Shown piece after piece: positions 17,531-24,836 of a stretch of 24,836 bases of DNA. Numbering within the stretch: position 1 is the stretch's first letter; the number at the start of each line of letters is the position of its first letter. Under the pieces are notes generated by a model. The model saw only the letters and a list, made by a program, of their open reading frames with translations, was not told the DNA's origin and searched no databases. Source of the DNA: Russula earlei (taxonomy: Eukaryota; Basidiomycota; Agaricomycetes; Russulales; Russulaceae); assembly GCA_025769875.1 (NCBI GenBank), contig JAGFNK010000705.1:1-24836 (forward strand), given 5' to 3'. Made by a program: the position numbers and the translations under genes.

Positions 17531-19351
17531 ATGTCATTCGATCCGTTATCCATTCTCAATCTCAAGTTTCGTGGCAGGACAATCGCTGTGTTTCGCAACC
17601 AATGCTCGCGTTATGAAGTGATCTACCCGTCGTCCTTTCCCTTGTCTATCATTCTAATGAGCCCGTGCCACAGGGTGTCGTCACAGTCGCACAGCGAAAT
17701 TTCCGATCCCTCCAAGATGTTCCTGTCGATGATATCCTACTCATGGCCGTGATTCCTGGTTACCCTTCCACAGACGAGGTCGAAATGTCAAAGGAAATCT
17801 GGCCAACAGGTCAGCACGATCGTACATGCGGTCACAATTGCTCTCGAATCCGGTGCGTCTCTAGTAGCTCAGGACACGGTCCGCAGCCATTGACAAGGCT
17901 GTTTTATTGCCTTCCCAGAGCTGCGGACGTCAAGGGATTGTGACTCGCCTTGTTCTTCCAGCTCGCCGCTACCAACGCCACATTCTCCCTCCCTGCCAGA
18001 AAGCAACCCTTTGAGCGCCCTCCAAGAACAATCTAGCAATGTCACCACCGGAAGCCAGAAAAAGAAAAAGAAAAAGAAAAAACCCAGCGACGTCACACAG
18101 ACCGTCCACATCACATTTCCGTCGCTTCTCAGACCAACTCCCGATCCCTTTGAAGTCACTGAAGCAGGACTGCTACGAAAGAAAATATCCCACCTCTATC
18201 AGATTATAGAGACCAAAGTAGGGTATTCACCGTCGAACAGCAGGCTCAGATATCAGGGGACGGTTTTAGGAAATCGATCTGACCTTGGCAGATTATAATG
18301 TCGCCTCTGGGGATTCGATCATGGTTGTCCCTACTCTGAGATCGAGGCCCGTCCAGCCCGTTCCCTCTGGATTCACTCTCCGTTGAAGATTTTATGTCAA
18401 TGAGGGTCCGGAAGCCTATTATCTATCTATATCCGCCATCAAGCCTTCCGAATGTCACCGTGGATCTACAGCTCACCCCGTCCTGGCGCTTTTCTGCCGT
18501 GTATCCGTCGCCGCAGTTTGATGAGAACCAAATCGCGCAACATCTCACATGGACGATCGCAGCAGAGCCCGACGGCACACTCGTTGACAAGACCACTGGC
18601 ACGGAAGTATCTTATTTGTATTGGGAGGCAGAGTAAGTCTTGTTGCATTATTGTGTTGTTCGACGGCCGATCCTTGCTCTTCGTTTCCACCGCTCGGCTT
18701 TCAGCGCAAAGTTGGGTCTCGTCACGCCAGATGGCTCACGGGCAACCACTCCTGTAGAGGACATCGAGACATTTGACCCGTCTCGTCCCTCTGTGAAACC
18801 GGGAGAGTCGATCCTTCTCCCGATCGACAAAGTCCCGGGTTACCTGGACATGGTGCTCAAGGCTCTCGCACTTCACACTGAGGCTCGCACCTCTTTCGTC
18901 ACGTATGCGTCTACTCTCCCCATTCTCCTGTCCCAAAAGTCTCATTGTGATATTCTACTTTCGCTCATGTTTTCGCTCGATCCATCGAATTCAAAACGAC
19001 AAAAACGGAATCTCAATCATCGCGTCATTGGGCTGTGCTCACAGATACTGGCTGCCGGATTTGCTGAAGCACAAGTACATTGCTCTGCGATTCCTCCGGC
19101 AGGAATCATACGAAAAGTCCGCCCGGATGCGTATCTCTCCCACACCCGACGTCGTCACTCGTGTGTTCATGCTCTTCCGTGGAGTCGCATCAGGTGACTT
19201 GGGACATTGGGAGGAAGCCGCCGCACGTGCGACCGTGGAAGATGGCGCGACGTTCTGGGCGCGGATTGTTGGCGTTAACGCAGTGCAGGCATCTGATCGT
19301 GGGTTGTTCCGTGTCTTGGAGTGGGGTGGGATGGAGGTCACTGACCAGTGA
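17531..19351 (+). pseudogene. Ubiquitin-like-domain protein of a basidiomycete type, three frame breaks
   Basis: The exon plan is 17531-17617, 17674-17852, 17919-18632, 18705-18902 and 19045-19351. Introns are 17618-17673 (GTGATC...CCACAG), 17853-17918, 18633-18704 (GTAAGT...TTTCAG) and 18903-19044. The spliced length is 1485 nt, with three 1-nt insertions relative to the apparent frame: near 17810 (after EIWPT), near 18270 (after RYQGTVLGN) and near 18345-18350. Parts in order are an N-terminal LNLKFRGRTIAV region, a Ser/Pro linker, eight Lys (18058-18083), a ubiquitin-like domain (VHITFPSLLRP through LADYNVASGDSIMVV), and a C-terminal domain starting KPIIYLYPPS with YLYWEAD, EARTSFVTYWLPDLLKHKYI, ALRFLRQESYE, PDVVTRVFMLFRGV and FRVLEWGGMEV. 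I recall this combination from mushroom-forming fungi; function unknown. It may be a young pseudogene or a gene with consensus errors. Confidence 0.7.
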
Positions 19352-20522
19352 CTGGGTCGTTTGTTCGTTGTGTGCGTTCGTCCCTGACAAAAGGTTCCAA
19401 ATAATCCCTGTCGTACTTGTAATCTGGGTTTTTTTCTATCTCCGACTTTGGAGTCCGACTGTCGTTGTGCGCAGTGCGCGCTGAATCTCCTCGGGTAATA
19501 TTGTTGTGAATCATTGCAAAACAAATACATGTGTTAACATACTATATTACCCTGTACATTGGTCACCCCCTGGTCATTCATCAGGTACTCTCAGGTCACA
19601 TCAGTCACAGTGCCACTTTCAAAGTCCAACTTGTCCCTGTGTGAATCTGTGAAGATAATTGAGGCAGTGGGCAAAGTTTTTAGGCTACATACACCTAAAA
19701 TATCACACTCACAACAATTAAGTGAAGAATCCATATGGCTCAAAGTCAGTACTAAGGAGTGTGTGGATTGTACAGTGGGTATCCATAGGGAAAATATGGA
19801 TGTGGGACTGTGAAGTGGTTGGGCATGCTTGGGCATGGCAGCTGGTGAGCAGTGTTGGTGTGTGTTGGATGGCTCAGGGCAGAACTTGTTGCCTAGCTGC
19901 ATCAAGAGGTCTGGGGAAAAGGCTAGCAAAGTGTGGATTTTCCTTCAGTTCTGGATGGTCATGAAGGTGTTCTTTGATGTGAGTGATGAGATCCTTCATA
20001 TTCCCCCATCAGGGAAAACGAGTCTGGTCCATAGACACTGCTTAATTCTGTAGACACCATAGACACCATAGCACAACAACATACTATGTAGTGCTATATA
20101 GCATCATAGTAAGTCTATATTGCTCAATGTAGTTCCAGTAGTTTATGACTATATTTATGTAGGCACAGTAGATGAAACCAAGTCTACATATCACTATATA
20201 GGATGACTGAAATTATGGTTGTCTATGAAGATGATCAGTATACTACATTGCACTATGGAGACTGATGTAAATGTATGTTTTTGTTATATGTTTCATGCGC
20301 TCATGTATATTTTGTATCTGCGATGAATACGTATGTTCCATTTGTTATGATCTCATATGACATCATACATAAAGTCATAAAAAATTACTTGCAGTATGTA
20401 CTTTGGTGTACAATTACCAAGCCTGTAGCATACTTGTGATTTAACTATGGCCCTCGCATGGGCCCGCGAATTCAAGTGATTTCCATAATTTCATCACCTG
20501 TACCTGAACCCCTTCCTCACCA
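19352..20522. other. 3' flank, then AT-rich transposon-derived sequence with the Copia 5' LTR
   Basis: The first 140 bp or so is the 3' flank of the ubiquitin-like gene. From about 19490 the base composition drops sharply in GC and stays low to the Copia gag. The LTR must end at or just before 20522 (cctcacca, then the primer site), but I cannot place its 5' end. No long terminal match is visible because the 3' LTR lies outside the window. A short direct repeat, tagacacca twice, lies at about 20052-20070, and ctatata motifs recur through 20090-20200. Open frames in 19559-20053 have no recognised product. Confidence 0.5.
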
Positions 20523-20534
20523 GGTTATGGGCCC
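20523..20534 (+). other. Primer-binding site, half-tRNA(iMet) type
   Basis: GGTTATGGGCCC is the exact complement of the initiator-tRNA anticodon-arm segment GGGCCCATAACC. It sits directly after a CA that would end the LTR and 56 bp before the gag ATG at 20591, the expected place for a Copia primer site. Confidence 0.8.
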
Positions 20535-20590
20535 CGCTTATTGCCATTAACCAAACTAAAACTTCCATTCATTCACTTGTAACAAATACA

Positions 20591-23579
20591 ATGGATGACC
20601 TTAAAGTCCCTATTGAAAAGTTAGCCAGCGATGGCAGTAATTGGGTCACTTACTGCGACTGCATGATGTGGACTTTCTAATCTTGAGGGCTGACAGAACA
20701 TCTTACCGAAGTCAGCATCTCGTTGGCATACACCGCTATTGGCAACATGGGCCACTTGACACCACAAGCCTGATGGGATATGGACAATGCCACAGTAAAA
20801 CAGCTAATAGGGGCATCAATCCCCAATAGCGTCTTTATGCAAATCAGAAATAAAACAAACGCTAAAGAAGTGTGGGATGCACTCAAAGCGTTATTCGAAA
20901 TGTGCACCCAAATGATAATAGTTGACCTGAAGCAGTGACTACAATCAATGCATTGTGGGGAAGAAGATAATGTTTGGACGCACCTAGAGAAGGTGGCCAA
21001 CCTCTGAGGGCAACTCAGATCCATGGGAAAAACCATACCTGACAACAAATATGCAGCAATCTTGATGGGATCACTGCCCCCTTCCTATCGACCTTCATGC
21101 AATGCCATCACCACTTCTGCCTATATTGGTGGACATGCAGTTACTGCTGACACAATTATCAAACTGATCACTGATGAGTTTGATCCACGTACCTTAGATG
21201 CCAATTCCAAGGCCCAAGAAGAGGCCTTTACTGCTGATGCCCAAAAGAAGAAAGGCAAGAAACACGATATCAAATGTTTCAATTGCCATAAAAAGGGGCA
21301 TATGAAGTCTGACTGTTGGGAAAAAGGAGGCGGCAGGGAGGGTCAAGGGCTGAGACAGCATGAGGGGAAGGATGGTTGACAGAAGAAATCCGATGCCAGG
21401 CCAAAGGATATGGCCATTTCAGCTGAGCCAGTGGAGACTGAAGCGTGGGCTGCAATAGAACTTGCAGATGAAACTGATATTGCAGAGGTGGTCCCCAGAT
21501 CCAAAGTCGATGGCCAGATAATGGAGCTCTATGACTCTGGAGCTACGTGCCATATGTCACCCTTTTGAGACAAATTTGTCACTTACCAGCAAATCGCCCC
21601 TCATCCTATTATCACTGCTGATAAGCAAACCTTCTATGCCATTGGTAAAGGAGATCTTCAGATCAATGTCCCAATGGCACGAAGTTGACCAGAGTGCTAT
21701 TGTGAGACACCCTCCATGCACCAGATATTGGGGTAACTGTTGTATCCATCAGCCAAATTTTGAAGGCTGGCTACTCAGTGAAAGTTTTGGGCAATTTCTG
21801 TGATATCAAACAGGGAAGCGATGGATACATTGTGGGGAGGATATCATCAGGTGCAAATGGCCTATTCAAAGTTGAGCACAGTATGGCTGTGACCACATTG
21901 GAAATTTCTGAAAATCTTCTCACACTCCACAGGAGACTTGGTCACATTTCCCTGACTACCATGCGCACTCTCATCCATGTCAATGCCATTACGGGCATCC
22001 ACTTGATGGACGACCCAACCATTCCATTTGTTTGCAACTCATGTGAGCATGCAAAATCCATGTGCAAGGTTATCCACAAGGAGTGGCAAGTGCCTCTGGC
22101 CCAGGCATTTGGAGACAAGGTGCACACAGACCTATGGGGAGCTTCACCTGTCCAGAGTCTTGGTGGCCAAAAATTGAGGCATACAAGGCGTTTGCAGCAT
22201 GGGCACAAATGCAATGAAACATCCATATTAAATGCCTCAGATCTGACTGTGGCAGTGAGTTCCTCAGCAATGAATTCACTGACTTCTTGAGAAGCCAGGG
22301 TATGGAGTGGCGCCTCACAACTGCTGACATGCCCCAACACAATGGCATAGCAGAGTCCCTCAACCACTGCCTAGTCAAGCGTGTACGCACCATGCTGCAT
22401 CAAGCCCAGTTGCCCAAGAACATGTGGGGCAAAGCAATTAGACATGCTGTTTTGGCTGAAGAATCGCACATCCACACGTGCCATTGGCAACATAACCCCA
22501 TATGAGAGACTATATGGTGAGAAAACTGACTTGAAAGATGTTCTGGGGTGGGGACAAGTTGTTTGGGTTCACCTTAAAAAACAGCCCAAACTTGATGCCC
22601 GCGCTATACAAGCGCGATGGGTTGGTTACAATACCGACAGTACACATGCCCATCGCATATATTGGCCAGCACAAAAGAAGATCTCCATTGAGCATGACAT
22701 GAGATTCCCCACAGCTGAAGCAGGGCCTACAATTCCAATACTCACCACTACGCTAGGCACACTGCATGTCACATACTCACCGACACTTACAGCACCATCA
22801 TCCCCTGCTCCCATTCAACTTCGTTGCTGCCATCACCTCTCACACCGATCACGTTGGCACCTCAAACTGATGATGAAGAAGAAGAAGAAGTGGAACAGGA
22901 GCTCGTACCAGTGCACACTCCTGTGGCCACGCCGGTGCCTAAAAGGAGGGCACAGAAACCTACACAACCTGTACAACCAACATGCTGATCTGAACGCATG
23001 ACAAAACCATCATATATTATGTGGCAGATAGCTGCAGGAGAGGGTACAGCAGAGGGCACTAATACAGATTATGCTCATTACCTTGTTGCCACAGAGTTTA
23101 TTGACACTAATGTAATCACGCCCATCGAGATTGACATGATCCAAAGTCATACGCAGAAGCGCTGTCCCGCTCTGATTGGCCTCAATGGAGAGAGGCAATG
23201 GATTGGGAGCTGTTGACTCTCGAAGCAGCTGACACCTGGGAATTTGTACCACGCCCATGCAACAAAAACATCATCAGTTCAAAGTGGGTTTATTGTATCA
23301 AAAGAAAGGCAGACAGAAGCATACTCAGATACAAAGCCCGGCTTGTTGCCCAAGGCTTCATGCAAATATATGGGGTGGACTATCTCCTAACCTTTTCCCC
23401 AGTTGCTAAGCTTGCCAGTTTTTGAGCCATACTTGCGATTGCTACGTGTCTCAATTGGGAGATTATAAGTTTTGACTTTAACAGTGTGTATCTCAATGCA
23501 GAATTGGATGAAAATGAAGAAATCTATATGTATAGTCCCCCTGGTTATGATACTGATACTAACACTGTAAAATGGCTTC
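20591..23579 (+). mobile_element. Degenerate Copia retrotransposon (gag, protease, integrase, partial RT)
   Basis: Domains appear in Copia order but with many stops and frame changes. Gag starts MDDLKVPIEKLASDGSNW at 20591 with a stop at 20678. A gag zinc knuckle CFNCHKKGHMKSDC lies near 21275-21316. The protease DSGATCHM motif is at 21533-21556. The integrase zinc-binding region has LHRRLGH near 21925 and VCNSCEHAK near 22030. Integrase core motifs are HTDLWG (about 22125), LRSDCGSEF (about 22240) and NGIAES (about 22343). The early part of RT (KWVYCIKRKAD, YKARLVAQGF, FDFNSVYLNAELDENEE) runs at about 23200-23579. The catalytic YVDD and RNase H parts are absent, because the Gypsy LTR interrupts at 23580. 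About 100 bp are missing between the first and second integrase motifs. It cannot be autonomous. Confidence 0.9.
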
Positions 23580-24408
23580 TGTCAAGACACGTACTGCTGA
23601 TCACTAAGGACTCAGGAGCAGGTGGGCAAGGGTCGGAACAGATGATACGCGGCGAAGGCGGCGTTGAACAAGAGGACGAGCCAAAACGACGAGGAGGTAC
23701 CAGATGGGGACTGGTAGGTGTTGCAAGAGACAAAGGCGAAGGCTGGAGGCCAGTGTAGCGAGGGGACTTTAAACAAGGCGGTCGTTGAAGAGTACCTTGG
23801 AAGCGATAGGAATCTTTAGACTGAGCAGTCGCAGGGGAGTACCCAGGAAGATGAGAGTATCACAAATGGACAGTCTGACGACTGCCATGCTTCATTGGGG
23901 CTTATATACAGTGTACAGGGTTGATTACAAGACCTGGGACTATTCTAGACTCTTTGGTACCATCCAATAGGACTACAGAGGCATAACTTGCTTGTGTCAA
24001 GTTTCAGGCTTACTGAGCGCATTACTGATCATTGTGGAGCGATGACATCATTATGATGTCACTGTGGAGCGCTTAGTGAGCCTATGAGGTCACTGTGGAG
24101 TCGCTCAGTCAGCTATGATGTCATTGGAGCCTGGATGACGTCAGATGATTTATGCAACATTTTCTAAGAGTTTGTGCCGCTGTTTCGGGTCCTTGGTGGC
24201 TGGGTGGCCATGTGGCTGCCACGCGATGATTACCCGATTAGGAAACGGGTGTCTGGTCGAGTTATAGTGCCTTTGCAATAGCAATATCTTGCACTGCAGG
24301 GGGGATAGCCCAGAAATCGGAAGGGAGTTGGTAATGCAAAATGAGAGAGGTCTTTCTTGAGTGAAATAGGGACCATCTACGGTCAGGACTTGGCCTTGGT
24401 TCGTAACA
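23580..24408 (-). repeat. 3' LTR of a Gypsy chromodomain element
   Basis: Read on the minus strand it starts TGTTACGAACC (24408) and ends CTTGACA (23580), so both ends have TG...CA. On the + strand the left end abuts Copia RT sequence and the right end abuts a purine-rich tract. Its length is 829 bp. A minus-strand TATATAAG near 23902-23910 may be the LTR promoter. The flanking gcttc (23575-23579) would be one half of a 5-bp target duplication. The partner is outside the window. Confidence 0.75.
24043..24143. promoter_or_regulatory. Cluster of five CRE-like octamers in the Gypsy LTR
   Basis: TGACATCA (24043-24050), TGATGTCA (24054-24061), TGAGGTCA (24085-24092), TGATGTCA (24116-24123) and TGACGTCA (24136-24143) occur at starts spaced 11, 31, 31 and 20 bp. 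The last is a perfect cAMP-response-element palindrome and the first and second are reverse complements of each other. Repeated flanks (actgtggag) show that part of the cluster arose as an approximately 31-bp tandem duplication. They lie upstream of the TATA-like site in the minus orientation, where an LTR U3 enhancer would be. Confidence 0.65.
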
Positions 24409-24424
24409 TTCATCCCCTCTTTAT
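24409..24424 (-). other. Polypurine tract of the Gypsy element
   Basis: The minus strand reads AAAGAGGGGATGAA directly before the LTR start TGTTACG. This is the position and composition of the plus-strand primer of an LTR retroelement and supports the LTR boundary at 24408. Confidence 0.65.
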
Positions 24425-24647
24425 AGACTTGTTGCTCCTGCAATGGTAGGGACTCGTTTCTTTGGGAGGTGGAGTAGTTTGTATATGAAAAGTCGAAGTC
24501 TGTTTGTTCGTGGGGGAATTCTCTCTTGTCCTATGGATTGCTTGGGGATAGCCGTGGTCGATTGAGTGCACGTGATTGCAGGGGTTCTTTGAAAAGTTCG
24601 TTGGTAACAAGGATAAAGGTAGTCGTCGACAGAGGTCATGATGAGAG
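24425..24647 (-). other. Gypsy 3' untranslated region
   Basis: This stretch of 223 bp lies between the pol stop and the polypurine tract on the minus strand. Its open frame (to 24610) is Thr/Pro-rich without recognisable domains, so I treat it as untranslated. Confidence 0.5.
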
Positions 24648-24836
24648 TTATTGGTTTAGGGGGTTACTCCTGGTGGGAATTGTTTTAAGCGCTTTCGGAT
24701 ATTTCCGATGGAAGTCTTTGACAAGTGATTGCGCTCTTGATAGGTTAGAGGCTGGTTCCCAAGTATTTTCTGCAGCAGTGTACCCTTTCCATTTAACTAG
24801 GTATTGAATCCCTTTGCGGTTCGGGGAGAGTCGAGA
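24648..24836 (-). CDS. C-terminal end of Gypsy pol polyprotein with chromodomain (partial)
   Basis: Sixty-two codons run from the window edge to TAA at 24650-24648. They encode IQYLVKWKGYTAAENTWEPA, then NLSRAQSLVKDFHRKYPKA, the second half of a chromodomain with its aromatic and W-K-G-Y / T-W-E-P residues. A chromodomain at the end of integrase marks chromoviruses (Ty3/Gypsy Metaviridae) and targets integration to modified histones. The rest of the polyprotein lies beyond the window. No stop or shift is seen in this part, so the element may be fairly recent. Confidence 0.85.
   Translation of the reverse strand, partial: SRLSPNRKGIQYLVKWKGYTAAENTWEPASNLSRAQSLVKDFHRKYPKALKTIPTRSNPLNQ

Noticed and set aside
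19559..20053. Overlapping open frames before the Copia element
   Set aside because: Three short frames on two strands lack domains and splice logic, and the region is AT-rich transposon-like sequence.
1..24836. tRNA or rRNA genes
   Set aside because: No cloverleaf with matching A and B boxes and no rRNA core sequence was noticed by eye. The only tRNA-related signals are the two retroelement primer sites.

Overview
The window looks like part of a basidiomycete (probably Agaricomycete) nuclear genome. Its genes are split by many short GT-AG introns (49-142 bp), and one gene is a ubiquitin-like protein of a type I know from mushroom-forming fungi. Coding DNA is GC-rich, and LTR retroelements carry the half-tRNA(iMet) primer site typical of Copia elements.

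Left half (1 to about 12,400): a minisatellite (1-185) is followed by a decayed tandem array of segmental duplications. The ancestral unit appears to be a TATA-type promoter, a small three-exon single-pass membrane protein gene on the + strand, and the 3' part of an SLP1/SUCO-type SUN-domain gene on the - strand. Five copies of the small gene can be seen: A (853-1522, frameshifted), B (6611-6720, exon 1 lost to a Copia fragment and then recombined), C (8681-9424, intact), E (10045-10381, 3' fragment) and D (11689-12410, intact). Broken SUN-gene tails follow A (about 2040-2845), B (about 7000-7878) and E (about 10766-10900). Only the tail after D belongs to a nearly whole SLP1 gene (13068-16056). 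I do not recognise the small membrane protein family. It is the best candidate here for something undescribed.

Middle (13,068 to 19,351): three conserved genes. The SLP1/SUCO ER SUN-domain protein (-) has one apparent 1-nt insertion. VMA3 (-), the V-ATPase proteolipid subunit c, has eight exons, including a 13-nt microexon and a GC-AG intron. A ubiquitin-like-domain protein (+) is divergent from VMA3 across a 209-bp shared promoter. Its exons align over the full length but need three 1-nt corrections.

Right end (about 19,490 to 24,836): an AT-rich transposon zone. A degenerate Copia element (primer site 20523-20534, gag-protease-integrase-RT remnants 20591-23579) is cut within its reverse transcriptase by the 3' LTR (23580-24408) of a minus-strand chromodomain Gypsy element. 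That element's last codons reach the window edge. The LTR carries a regular cluster of CRE-like octamers.

All calls come from reading and translating the sequence. No database search was possible.
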